Positions 37,424 through 46,106 of a stretch of DNA of 64,000 nt are shown piece after piece. The notes beneath the pieces are model-generated. The model was not told the origin of the DNA, made no database searches, and was given only the letters and a program-made list of their open reading frames with translations. A program made the position numbers and the translations under genes. Where the stretch lies: the NCBI RefSeq assembly GCF_017874595.1, contig NZ_JAGILA010000002.1, forward strand, positions 992,001 to 1,056,000, in the 5' to 3' direction. The number at the start of each line of letters is the position of its first letter. The stretch's first letter is position 1. This DNA is from Sinorhizobium kostiense. GTDB taxonomy: Bacteria > Pseudomonadota > Alphaproteobacteria > Rhizobiales > Rhizobiaceae.

Positions 37424-37514
37424 ACGAGCGGGAGCGGCAAACCAGCCGCAACTGTGAGTGGCGGCGCACAGGATTCCGTTTTCCTTCGCAAGCCGCGCGT
37501 GGCATAAGGCTGCC

Positions 37515-38228
37515 ATGAAGAAGCTCGATCGCCTGCCGACCCATGCCGAATTCGCCCATGTCACCGACTGGGTCTTCGATCTCGACAACACGCTCTATCC
37601 GCACCACGTCAACCTCTTCGCCCAGATCGACCGTAACATGACGGCCTATGTCGCCGCACTGCTGTCGCTCGATCCTGCGGAGGCGAAGAAACTGCAGAAG
37701 GCCTATTATCGGGATCATGGCACGACGCTCCAGGGCCTGATGATCAACCATCGCGTCGACCCCAACGATTTTCTCGAACGCGCGCACGCCATCGACTACA
37801 GCGTCGTGCCCGCGAACCCCGAACTCGGAGAGGCAATCAAGGCGTTGCCTGGACGCAAGTTCATCTTCACCAACGGCAGTGTCGCCCATGCGGAGATGAC
37901 GGCGCGTGCGCTTGGCATCCTCGACCACTTCGACGACATCTTCGATATCGTTGCCGCCGATTTCGTGCCGAAGCCGGCCGACACTACATACGACAAGTTC
38001 ATGAGCCTGCACCGGGTCGACACGCGGAACGCAGTGATGTTCGAGGACCTGCCGCGCAACCTGATCGTGCCGAAGGCGCTCGGCATGACGACGGTGCTGC
38101 TCGTGCCGCGCAATCTCGAATATGAATTCGTCGAGGCCTGGGAGAGGTCGAGCGATGCCGATGAGCAGATCGACTACGTCACCGAAGACCTGACGGGGTT
38201 TCTGCGCCGCGTCGTTGCTGTCGCATAG
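37515..38228 (+). CDS. Pyrimidine 5'-nucleotidase, HAD superfamily
   Basis: A 237-residue HAD hydrolase. Motif I is WVFDLDNTLYPHH (nucleophile Asp near residue 21), motif II IFTNGS, motif III/IV KPADTTYDKF ... MFEDLPRNL. The HH after motif I and overall pattern match the SDT1/YjjG-like pyrimidine nucleotidase subgroup. Dephosphorylates nucleoside monophosphates in the cytoplasm. Start MKKLDRLPTH at 37515, preceded by AAGG. Confidence 0.85.
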   Translation: MKKLDRLPTHAEFAHVTDWVFDLDNTLYPHHVNLFAQIDRNMTAYVAALLSLDPAEAKKLQKAYYRDHGTTLQGLMINHRVDPNDFLERAHAIDYSVVPANPELGEAIKALPGRKFIFTNGSVAHAEMTARALGILDHFDDIFDIVAADFVPKPADTTYDKFMSLHRVDTRNAVMFEDLPRNLIVPKALGMTTVLLVPRNLEYEFVEAWERSSDADEQIDYVTEDLTGFLRRVVAVA

Positions 38229-38250
38229 GGATCAACGGAAAGATGATCCC
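38228..38250. terminator. Possible bidirectional hairpin between convergent genes
   Basis: GGGATCA and TGATCCC form a 7-bp perfect stem with a 9-base loop, directly after the HAD stop and followed by GCTTTGC. It lies in the 40-base gap between two convergent genes. The T-run is poor, so it may only be a weak terminator. Confidence 0.4.
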
Positions 38251-38268
38251 GCTTTGCAACATCCCGCG

Positions 38269-39168
38269 CTAACGCCTGCCCGATGCCATCGGCAGGGAGC
38301 TAGGATCCACGGTCTCGTAAAAGCGGGCAATGATGTCCCAGGCCTGTTCTGCGGTATCGACGAAATGCACGAGATCGATGTCATTCGGCGCGATCGTGCC
38401 GAACTCTGCCAGCGCCTCGAAATTGATGATCGAGCGCCAGAACTTCTCGCCGAAGAGCAAAAGCGGTACGAGCGCCAGGCGCCCCGTCTGCATCAGCGTC
38501 ATCGTTTCAAACAGTTCGTCGAGCGTTCCGAACCCGCCGGGGAAAACCGCCACCGCCCTGGCGCGCAGCAGGAAGTGCATCTTCCGGATGGCGAAGTAGT
38601 GGAAGTTGAACGATAGTTCCGGCGTGACGTAACGGTTCGGCGCCTGCTCGTGTGGCAGAACGATATTGAGGCCGATCGACGGGGCTCCGGCATCTGCCGC
38701 GCCGCGATTGCCCGCCTCCATCACGCCCGGGCCGCCGCCGGTGACGACGACGTATTCCTTGTGGCCGAGCTTGGCGGATTGCTCGGAGCACAGCCGGGCG
38801 AATTTTCGCGCCTCGGTGTAATAGACCGACGCCGCTTCAAGGTTTCTCCGCTGCGTCTCGTTCTTGGCCGCCCAGGCAGCACCGCCGGGCTCTGGAATAC
38901 GCGCGCCGCCGAACATGACTACCGTCGAGTTGATGCCACGCTCCGCAAGCATCATCTCGGTCTTCAGCAGCTCGAGCTGCAGGCGAACCGGCCGCAATTC
39001 CTCCCGACAAAGGAAATCGTCGTCGACATAGGCCAGACGGTAGGTCGGCGAGGCCGATTGTGGCGTCAGCGGAACGGTCGAGGCGCGCTGCCTGCTTTGC
39101 TGGCTGTCCGCCAGCGGATCCCAAACCCCACCCCTGCGTCGCAGGGCGCGCTTTTTCATGCGTCCCAT
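38269..39168 (-). CDS. LOG-family protein (TIGR00730, lysine-decarboxylase-like fold)
   Basis: About 299 residues. The Rossmann-like core has VVTGGGPGVMEAGNRGA and the family signature FPGGFGTLDELFE. Proven relatives are cytokinin riboside 5'-monophosphate phosphoribohydrolases (LOG) or nucleotide phosphoribohydrolases, not decarboxylases. The first ~60 residues are basic and outside the core. Start ATG 39168 or 39159 is uncertain. In a plant symbiont a cytokinin-activating role is conceivable but unproven; many such proteins act in nucleotide salvage. Confidence 0.85.
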   Translation of the reverse strand: MGRMKKRALRRRGGVWDPLADSQQSRQRASTVPLTPQSASPTYRLAYVDDDFLCREELRPVRLQLELLKTEMMLAERGINSTVVMFGGARIPEPGGAAWAAKNETQRRNLEAASVYYTEARKFARLCSEQSAKLGHKEYVVVTGGGPGVMEAGNRGAADAGAPSIGLNIVLPHEQAPNRYVTPELSFNFHYFAIRKMHFLLRARAVAVFPGGFGTLDELFETMTLMQTGRLALVPLLLFGEKFWRSIINFEALAEFGTIAPNDIDLVHFVDTAEQAWDIIARFYETVDPSSLPMASGRR

Positions 39169-39460
39169 ATTTCGTCTTTCCCGTCCATTCCGGACTATGT
39201 CCGGATACCTCCTGTTGTGTTTTCCCGGCAATGTGGCGTTTCTCTGCCGGAAACGCGCCCACTTGCCAAGCCCCGTCGCAAAAGCGAAGCCGAAAAGCCT
39301 TCGACCTTGCTAGATCAAGCTTCCGCAGCATCCGTTGAAACTCATACGCGACCCGGCAGCTGCGGCACTTCGTACTCTGCGTAACACCTCAAACAGGTTC
39401 CGATTCGACGCATTATGCAGTAGAGCTTCAACGATAACCGCCGAACTTTAAGGAATTCCG

Positions 39461-40318
39461 ATGACCAACCACGACCTCGTCTCCCTGTCGCAGACCATCG
39501 AAACCGCCTTCGTAGAACGTGAGACGATCAATACAGGCACACGCGGTGCCGTTCGCGATGCTGTGGAAACGGCGCTCAACCTCCTCGACAGCGGCAAAGC
39601 GCGAGTCGCCGAGCGCGGCGAGGACGGCACCTGGACGGTCAATCAGTGGCTCAAGAAGGCCGTGCTTCTCTCGTTCCGGCTGAACCCGATGGAACTCGTG
39701 AAAGGCGGCCCGGGCGAATCGGTCTGGTGGGACAAGGTGCCCTCGAAATTCGACGGCTGGAGCGTCAACGAGTTCGAGAAGGCCGGCTTCCGCGCCGTGC
39801 CGAATTGCGTGGTCCGCCGATCCGCCTATGTCGCGCCGAACGCGGTCCTGATGCCCTGCTTCGTCAATCTCGGCGCCTATGTCGGCGAAGGCACGATGGT
39901 CGACACCTGGGCGACCGTCGGTTCCTGCGCGCAGATCGGCAAGAACGTGCATCTTTCCGGCGGCGTCGGGATCGGCGGGGTGCTTGAGCCGATGCAAGCG
40001 GGGCCGACTATCATCGAGGACAATTGTTTCATCGGCGCCCGCTCCGAAGTCGTCGAGGGTTGCATCGTCCGCGAGGGCTCGGTTCTCGGCATGGGCGTCT
40101 TCATCGGCAAGTCGACCAAGATCGTCGACCGCGCGACCGGGGAAGTGATGTATGGCGAAGTGCCGCCCTATTCGGTCGTCGTCGCTGGCTCCATGCCGTC
40201 CGGCTCGACCATGGCAAACGGTCAGCCGGCGCCGAACCTCTACTGCGCCGTCATCGTCAAGCGGGTCGACGAAAAGACCCGCTCGAAAACAGGCATCAAC
40301 GAACTGCTCCGGGACTGA
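39461..40318 (+). CDS. dapD: Tetrahydrodipicolinate N-succinyltransferase
   Basis: A 285-residue enzyme of the succinylase branch of diaminopimelate/lysine synthesis. Left-handed beta-helix hexapeptide repeats cover about residues 105-235 ([22 protein letters not shown] ... [15 protein letters not shown]). The C terminus matches DapD. AAGGAATTCCG precedes the ATG. DapE, which removes the succinyl group two steps later, lies 9 kb downstream on the same strand. Confidence 0.96.
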   Translation: MTNHDLVSLSQTIETAFVERETINTGTRGAVRDAVETALNLLDSGKARVAERGEDGTWTVNQWLKKAVLLSFRLNPMELVKGGPGESVWWDKVPSKFDGWSVNEFEKAGFRAVPNCVVRRSAYVAPNAVLMPCFVNLGAYVGEGTMVDTWATVGSCAQIGKNVHLSGGVGIGGVLEPMQAGPTIIEDNCFIGARSEVVEGCIVREGSVLGMGVFIGKSTKIVDRATGEVMYGEVPPYSVVVAGSMPSGSTMANGQPAPNLYCAVIVKRVDEKTRSKTGINELLRD

Positions 40319-40320
40319 CC

Positions 40321-40698
40321 ATGGCCGAGAAGGGGCGGCCAAGCATGACCTGGCTGTTCTTCAGCCCGTCCGGCCGGATCGGCCGGCTGCCCTTTTTCCT
40401 TTCCTGGCTCTTTTGGCTCTTCGCCGGCGGCTTCCTGCTTGCGCAGGTGTTGAAAAACGAGGGGCAGGACGCGCCCCTGGCGCTCTGGACGCTGGCGCTG
40501 ATCGCTTCCGGTTTCGTGTCCGCCGTCTCACTCGTCATGCTGGCGATCAAGCGCCTGCACGATATCGGCTATCCCGGCCCGCTGGCGCTCTGCCTGTTCA
40601 TTCCGGTCTTGAGTCCGATCGTCTTCATCGCGCTTTGTCTGTGGCCCGGCAACAAAGGCGCGAACGAATTCGGCGGTGACCGCAACCGCCCAAGGTAA
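40321..40698 (+). CDS. DUF805 membrane protein
   Basis: A 125-residue small membrane protein of DUF805: FSPSGRIGRLPFFLSWLFW at the N terminus, three hydrophobic helices, IKRLHDIGYPG, and an acidic/glycine tail (GNKGANEFGG). Function unknown. It starts two bases after the dapD stop, so it is almost certainly co-transcribed with dapD. Confidence 0.85.
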   Translation: MAEKGRPSMTWLFFSPSGRIGRLPFFLSWLFWLFAGGFLLAQVLKNEGQDAPLALWTLALIASGFVSAVSLVMLAIKRLHDIGYPGPLALCLFIPVLSPIVFIALCLWPGNKGANEFGGDRNRPR

Positions 40699-40919
40699 CC
40701 CATCGAACTTGGGTCGGATTTGCGCTGGCGGTGAGCGGATCAAAGGCTTCGGCGGATATGCAGGTGCAAGGCCTCAGACACTGTACATTCCTGCTCCGAG
40801 CGCGTATGTAGCGGCACAATTGAACTGGCCGCGACGTTGGCCGCGGCAATCGACGCCTGATGGCGGCCAAGAGGGCCTGCTCGTCTGTCGGCGCGAAGAC
40901 CGAATCCGAAAGACGAGAC

Positions 40920-42818
40920 ATGACAGAATTCGAAGGGATCGCCCCCGCGATCGCCGAAGCGTTGGCCAAACGCGGCTATGCAACGCTGACACCCGTCCAA
41001 CAGGCAATGCTCGATCCGGCGATCGAGGACGCGGATGCTCTTGTTTCCGCCCAGACCGGCTCCGGCAAGACCGTGGCCTTCGGCCTGGCGATCGCGCCGA
41101 CGCTGCTTGGCCAAGTCCGGCAACTCGGTGCGGCCGCGGCGCCGCTGGCGCTGGTCATCGCACCGACGCGCGAATTGGCGCTGCAGGTCAAACGTGAGCT
41201 CGAATGGCTCTATGCGCCTGCAGGCGCAACGATCGCCTCCTGCGTCGGCGGCATGGACATCCGCAGCGAGCGGCGCGCGCTGGAGCGCGGCGCCCATATC
41301 GTCGTCGGCACGCCGGGACGGCTTTGCGATCATATCCGCCGCGATTCGCTCGACATTTCCGCGCTTCGTGCTGTGGTGCTCGACGAGGCGGACGAGATGC
41401 TCGACCTCGGTTTCCGCGAGGACCTGGAGTTCATCCTGGAGTCGGCACCCGCCGAACGCCGCACGCTGATGTTCTCGGCGACAGTGCCGCGTGCGATCGC
41501 CACACTTGCCAAGAGCTATCAGCGCGACGCGGTGCGCATCGGCATTGCCTCGGAGCAAAAGCAGCACGGAGATATCGAGTACCGATCCCTGATCGTCTCC
41601 CCGGGCGACCGGGAGAACGCCATCATCAACGTGCTGCGCTACCACGAGGCGCGAAACGCAATCGTCTTCTGCTCGACGCGAGCGGCGGTCAACCACCTGA
41701 CGGCTCGCTTCAACAATCGCGGCTTCTCGGTGGTGGCGCTCTCGGGCGAGCTCAGCCAGAATGAGCGCACCCATGCCCTCCAGGCGATGCGCGACGGACG
41801 CGCCCGCGTCTGCATCGCTACCGACGTCGCGGCGAGGGGCATCGACCTTCCAGGCCTGGAACTCGTCATCCACGCCGACCTCCCTAACAATCCTGAAACA
41901 TTACTGCACCGGAGCGGCCGCACCGGTCGCGCCGGCCAGAAGGGCGTCAGCGCCCTGATCGTGCCGGTCAATCAACGGCGGAAAGCCGAGCGATTGCTGG
42001 ATGGCGCGCGCATCACCGCGGCCTGGGCAAAGCCTCCGTCGGCCGACGAGGTGACGCGCCGCGACGAGGAGCGCCTTCTCGCCGATGTGGCTTTCGACGA
42101 GCCCTTGCACGATGACGAACAGGCAATGGTGCAGGCGCTGATCGACCGACACGGAGCCGAAAAGGTCGCCGCGGCCTTCCTGCGGCAGTTCCGCACCAGC
42201 CGCTCCGCGCCGGAGGAGCTTTCCGATGTCTCCATTGAGGAGACTCGCAAGAAGAGCCGGCGTGACGACTCCGTTCCCGCCCGCGACGATGTCGCCGGTC
42301 TTCGCCCGGACTTTGCCGATGGGAGCTGGTTCTCGCTCTCCGTCGGCCGAAAACAGAACGCCGAACCGCGCTGGCTGATCCCCATGCTCTGCCGTCATGG
42401 CAAGTTGAGCAAACGCGACATCGGGGCGATCCGCATGCAGCCTGAGGAAACCTATGTCGAATTGACCGGCGAAGGAGCCGAGCGCTTTCTTTCCGCGATC
42501 GGCCCAAATCGGACGCTGGAAAAGGGCATTCGCGTCAGAACCCTTCAAGGCGCCCCGGATATGTCCGCGCCGCGGGAGGGCAAACCGGATTTCGCGAAGA
42601 AGCGGCCGAGGCCTGCTGAGGTTGCGCCGGAGCGCGAGCACAAGGACTTCAAGCCGAAGCGCAAGTTCGAAAAGAAGCCTTCGCAGGCGCAGAATGCGCA
42701 TCCGGAGAAGCGGGACGAAAAGCCCTGGAGCAACAAGAAGGGCAAACCCGAGGCTAGCAAAGCTGGCGACTTCAAGCCGAAAACCAAACGCAACAACGCC
42801 AAGAAACGTCAGGCTTGA
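40920..42818 (+). CDS. DEAD-box RNA helicase with DbpA-like RNA-binding domain
   Basis: A 632-residue helicase. Motifs in order: Q motif GYATLTPVQQAML, AQTGSGKT, PTRELA, VLDEADEMLD, SAT, ARGIDLPG, HRSGRTGRAG. A DbpA-type RNA-binding domain (about residues 470-560) and a long Lys/Pro-rich tail follow, the CsdA/DbpA layout. It unwinds structured RNA in ribosome assembly or cold adaptation. Start at 40920 rather than 40860 because the core begins MTEFEGIAPAIAEAL. Confidence 0.9.
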   Translation: MTEFEGIAPAIAEALAKRGYATLTPVQQAMLDPAIEDADALVSAQTGSGKTVAFGLAIAPTLLGQVRQLGAAAAPLALVIAPTRELALQVKRELEWLYAPAGATIASCVGGMDIRSERRALERGAHIVVGTPGRLCDHIRRDSLDISALRAVVLDEADEMLDLGFREDLEFILESAPAERRTLMFSATVPRAIATLAKSYQRDAVRIGIASEQKQHGDIEYRSLIVSPGDRENAIINVLRYHEARNAIVFCSTRAAVNHLTARFNNRGFSVVALSGELSQNERTHALQAMRDGRARVCIATDVAARGIDLPGLELVIHADLPNNPETLLHRSGRTGRAGQKGVSALIVPVNQRRKAERLLDGARITAAWAKPPSADEVTRRDEERLLADVAFDEPLHDDEQAMVQALIDRHGAEKVAAAFLRQFRTSRSAPEELSDVSIEETRKKSRRDDSVPARDDVAGLRPDFADGSWFSLSVGRKQNAEPRWLIPMLCRHGKLSKRDIGAIRMQPEETYVELTGEGAERFLSAIGPNRTLEKGIRVRTLQGAPDMSAPREGKPDFAKKRPRPAEVAPEREHKDFKPKRKFEKKPSQAQNAHPEKRDEKPWSNKKGKPEASKAGDFKPKTKRNNAKKRQA

Positions 42819-42883
42819 CCCTCGGCTGACTCGACGCCGCGCGCGAACGCTGTCATGCCGAGCGCGCCAAGTGAGCTGGCCAA

Positions 42884-43801
42884 TCAGGCGCCCTCCATTT
42901 GCGATTGCGCCACCACCTTCACCACCCAATCCGCAAAGACACGCAGGCGGCTGCTTAAGTGCCGGTTCGGCGGGTAGACGAGATAGATGGGTGTGGGATC
43001 GATCTCCCAATCGGTCAGGACAGGAACGAGTGTTCCGGCGCTGAGGTCATCGCGCACCATGAAGAGCGGCGCCTGGATGATGCCGAAGCCCGCTCGCGCG
43101 GCGGCGAGATATGTCGTGGACTCGTTGGCCGCCACCGTATAGCGGCCGTTGACCTCGATCTCCTCGTTGCCGCGCCGAAAATGGAACGGCATCTGCTGAC
43201 CTGTCTTCGGCAGGAAATAGCCGACGACATAGCAATTCTTCTCGAGATCGGTCGGGTGCTGCGGAACCGCGTGACGCGCGAGAAACTCCCGTGAAGCGCA
43301 GGATATGAATTTCATTTCCGTGATGCGGCGCGCAATCAGCGATTGGTCCGTCAGGGTGCCGGCCCGGATGGCGCAGTCGACGTTCTCGGCGAGATAATCG
43401 ACAGTGCGGTCTGAAACGCCGAGATCGATCTGGATATCGGGGTATCTCTTGTGAAACTCCGGCAGGGCCGGAATGATGATCAGGTTGGCAAACGCGCTCG
43501 CCGTTTCCACGCGCAGCCGTCCCTTAGGCAGGCTCTGGGCACTCGAGAGGCTTCCGTCCAATTCGTCAAGGTCGGAAAGGAGGCGTGCGGCGCGCTCGTA
43601 ATAAAGCGCACCATCCGGTGTGACCAGCACCCGCCGCGTCGTACGGTTCAGGAGCTTGGTCCTCAGGTGCGCCTCCAAACCCTGTATCAGGTTTGTAACC
43701 GTGGCCTTCGGCATGTTGAGCGAAGCGGAAGCCCGGGTGAAATTTCCGGTTTCGACAACCCGGAGAAACACGCGCATGGCCGTGAGCTGGTCCATTTTCA
43801 A
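42884..43801 (-). CDS. LysR-family regulator of the RND module
   Basis: A 305-residue LysR regulator. N-terminal helix-turn-helix ([28 protein letters not shown] ... [12 protein letters not shown]) with a CrgA/DsdC-like effector domain. Transcribed divergently from the pseudo-hydrolase and RND genes across a 130-base region that contains two inverted repeats, the classic LysR arrangement. Likely activates or represses that operon in response to a small molecule; effector unknown. Confidence 0.88.
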   Translation of the reverse strand: MKMDQLTAMRVFLRVVETGNFTRASASLNMPKATVTNLIQGLEAHLRTKLLNRTTRRVLVTPDGALYYERAARLLSDLDELDGSLSSAQSLPKGRLRVETASAFANLIIIPALPEFHKRYPDIQIDLGVSDRTVDYLAENVDCAIRAGTLTDQSLIARRITEMKFISCASREFLARHAVPQHPTDLEKNCYVVGYFLPKTGQQMPFHFRRGNEEIEVNGRYTVAANESTTYLAAARAGFGIIQAPLFMVRDDLSAGTLVPVLTDWEIDPTPIYLVYPPNRHLSSRLRVFADWVVKVVAQSQMEGA

Positions 43802-43812
43802 TAACCGAATTG

Positions 43813-43854
43813 TTCGAAATTTCGAATAGTGTAGCCAGATCCCGCGGACTATTC
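43813..43854. promoter_or_regulatory. Candidate LysR operator (two inverted repeats)
   Basis: The 14-bp perfect palindrome TTCGAAATTTCGAA occupies 43813-43826. Overlapping it, GAATAGT (43824-43830) is repeated inverted as ACTATTC (43848-43854). Both lie in the LysR/hydrolase divergent region, as expected for the two half-sites of a LysR regulator. Confidence 0.6.
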
Positions 43855-43931
43855 CAAGCGAAAGACAATGCTATGGTGTCAGCGTTGCGGGTTGTCCTCA
43901 TCTAGGAATTCACCCGCCGCGGAGACAAGAC

Positions 43932-44744
43932 ATGGAGACGCATTTTACGGAAAAGATGGTGCAGACGAACCGCGGTGCGTGCTGCGCACGCATCTATCGC
44001 GGTGAGTCCTTGCTATCGCCACCCCCGATTGTGCTCCATCTCCACGGCGGAAGCTTCGTTGGAGAATCGGCCGCCGCAGGGGAAAAGGTCGCAAATGCAT
44101 TGGCAGCTGCCGGTGCCGTGGTCGTTTCGCCCGACTATCCCTCCGCCTGCCTCAACCCGTTCCCGGCAGCGATCGAGACCGCCTATTCAATGCTTTCATC
44201 CATGCGCAGCAGCTGCCCTGAGTTCGCGCACAAGAAATCGATGCTGTTCGTCGCGGGCGAGGAAGCGGGCGGCAATATCGCGGCCGGGCTGGCCCTGATG
44301 GCGCGCGATCAGTTCCTCACCGATCTGAAGGGGCAGATCCTGCTCTCGCCGCTGCTCGACCCGTGTTTGGCGACGTCCTCGTTCCGCAAGTTCTGTCCGC
44401 AGAGCTCGGCGCAGTCGATCGCCGAGGGTTGGCAGCAATATCTCGGCGAGGGGACCGGCCTGACGCATCCATATGCGGCACCCGGCCATTGCACGCGGCT
44501 GGGCGGCCTCGTTCCGGCGCTCGTCGTCACCAGCGAGGAATGTCCGATGCGCGACGAGACCGAGGCCTATGCCGATCGCCTGCGTGAAGCCGGCGTTCCT
44601 GTCGAGTTGCACGTTCTGGCCGGGCGCGCCGCCTGGATCCCAAGCATTGCCGCCCAGGCAAACTGGGCCGCGCAGGAAAGAATCATCTCAGGCCTTTTCT
44701 CCCGCTTCTTCCACGCGGCGGGGGCGAAGCCGATCAAGCAGTAA
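43932..44744 (+). CDS. Alpha/beta-hydrolase-fold pseudo-enzyme (HSL family)
   Basis: A 270-residue protein of the hormone-sensitive-lipase-like (alpha/beta hydrolase 3) family. The oxyanion motif HLHGG is kept at residues 36-40. The nucleophile elbow, normally GDSAGG, reads GEEAGG (109-114), so Ser is Glu111. The usual DPLRDE reads CPMRDE, so Asp is Cys204. The His of PGMIHGF is replaced in AGRAAWI (about Ala234). Classical esterase activity is therefore not expected. First gene of the divergent LysR-regulated set, 40 bases before the RND adaptor. Could bind a ligand or act by another chemistry. Confidence 0.82.
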   Translation: METHFTEKMVQTNRGACCARIYRGESLLSPPPIVLHLHGGSFVGESAAAGEKVANALAAAGAVVVSPDYPSACLNPFPAAIETAYSMLSSMRSSCPEFAHKKSMLFVAGEEAGGNIAAGLALMARDQFLTDLKGQILLSPLLDPCLATSSFRKFCPQSSAQSIAEGWQQYLGEGTGLTHPYAAPGHCTRLGGLVPALVVTSEECPMRDETEAYADRLREAGVPVELHVLAGRAAWIPSIAAQANWAAQERIISGLFSRFFHAAGAKPIKQ

Positions 44745-44784
44745 GCGAGCACAAGAGCCGGCTCCCAACCGGCAAGGAGAAAAC

Positions 44785-45984
44785 ATGACATCGACCGTTA
44801 CCCGCCGGGCCTTGTGGGGCGCCGGCCTCAGTATTCTATTGTCTCTCGCTGGCGGAGCTGCCGTCGTCTTCGGCCTGCCCGCCCGGTCGCAAGCTGATGC
44901 CGCAGCCGAGGCGGCGGCACCCGCGGCCGTCCCGGTTTCCGTAGCCAAGGCGGAAACGCGCCGGATCACCACCTGGGAAAGTTTCTCGGGCCGTCTCGAA
45001 GCGGTCGAGCGTGTCGAGGTTCTCCCCCGCGTCGGCGGCGCGATCCTGAAAGCGCATTTTCGCGAAGGTGCCCTGGTGAACAAGGGCGATCTGCTCGTCG
45101 CGATCGATCCCGAGCCCTATGCCGCTGCCGTCGAGCGGGCCGAGGCGGAGGTCGCGGCGGCCGAGGCGCGGGTCGCACTCGCGAAAACCGAGCTTGATCG
45201 CGGCCGTAAGCTCGTTACCACCAGCGCTATCCCCCAAAGCGGGGTCGATCAAAGGCTGAGCGCCTATGACGAGGCGCAGGCGAATGTCCGATCGGCCAAG
45301 GCTGCGCTCCGCTCGGCGCGTCTCGATCTGCAATATACGGAAGTTCGGGCGCCGATCACCGGACGCGTCGGTGCGCTCGCGATCACGGCCGGCAATCTCG
45401 TTTCCGCCGGTGCTGCTTCGCCGGAGCTGACGACCATCGTTTCCGTCGATCCGATCTATGCGAGCTTCAACGTCAACGAGGAAGTTGTCGCAGCCGCGCT
45501 CGCCAAACTTTCCGCTTCGGCCGGAACGGATTCGATCGAGCGCATTCCGGTCCAGATCGGCACCGCCGCCGACGAAGGCACGCCGATCGAAGGCCACATC
45601 CAGCTGATCGATAATCAGGTGGATGCGGCGACCGGCACAATCCGACTCCGTGCCGCACTCAAGAATGCCGACGGCCGGCTGATCCCGGGACAATTCGTCC
45701 GCATCCGCATCGGCGACCCAGCGCCGGCGGACAAGCTGGTGATCAGCGATCGCGCCATCGGCTCCGACCAGGACAAGAAATTCGTGCTGGTCGTCGGCAC
45801 GGACAACAAGGTCGAGTACCGGCAGGTGACGCTCGGGCCGACCGCCGAGGGCCTTAGGATCGTCGAAAACGGATTGGCGCCTGGCGAAACCATCGTCGTC
45901 AACGGATTGCAGCGCGTCCGCCCTGGCGTCGTCGTCGCGCCGCAGCCGGTGGAACAGGAAACCGCTTCGGTCGCCAAGCCATAG
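44785..45984 (+). CDS. RND efflux periplasmic adaptor protein
   Basis: A 399-residue membrane-fusion protein of the AcrA/MexE type. N-terminal membrane anchor (about 9-32), then VEVLPRVGGAILKAHFREGALVNKGDLL (lipoyl half), a coiled coil (EAEVAAAEARVALAKTELDRG), and the second lipoyl half YTEVRAPITGRVG. Joins the inner-membrane pump to an outer-membrane channel. AAGGAG precedes ATG 44785; the upstream open frame is an overlap with the hydrolase gene. No outer-membrane factor gene follows, so a shared TolC-like channel is expected. Confidence 0.92.
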   Translation: MTSTVTRRALWGAGLSILLSLAGGAAVVFGLPARSQADAAAEAAAPAAVPVSVAKAETRRITTWESFSGRLEAVERVEVLPRVGGAILKAHFREGALVNKGDLLVAIDPEPYAAAVERAEAEVAAAEARVALAKTELDRGRKLVTTSAIPQSGVDQRLSAYDEAQANVRSAKAALRSARLDLQYTEVRAPITGRVGALAITAGNLVSAGAASPELTTIVSVDPIYASFNVNEEVVAAALAKLSASAGTDSIERIPVQIGTAADEGTPIEGHIQLIDNQVDAATGTIRLRAALKNADGRLIPGQFVRIRIGDPAPADKLVISDRAIGSDQDKKFVLVVGTDNKVEYRQVTLGPTAEGLRIVENGLAPGETIVVNGLQRVRPGVVVAPQPVEQETASVAKP

Positions 45985-46106
45985 CAACTGCGGCCTTGCC
46001 CTCTGGCGAGGCCCTGGAACTGACGTCAAGCCGCAAGCGGAGCGCCGCGGGTGAGGACTATCGCCCGCAGGCACCGTATGCCTCACCTTGTCCCAAGGGG
46101 GATGAC

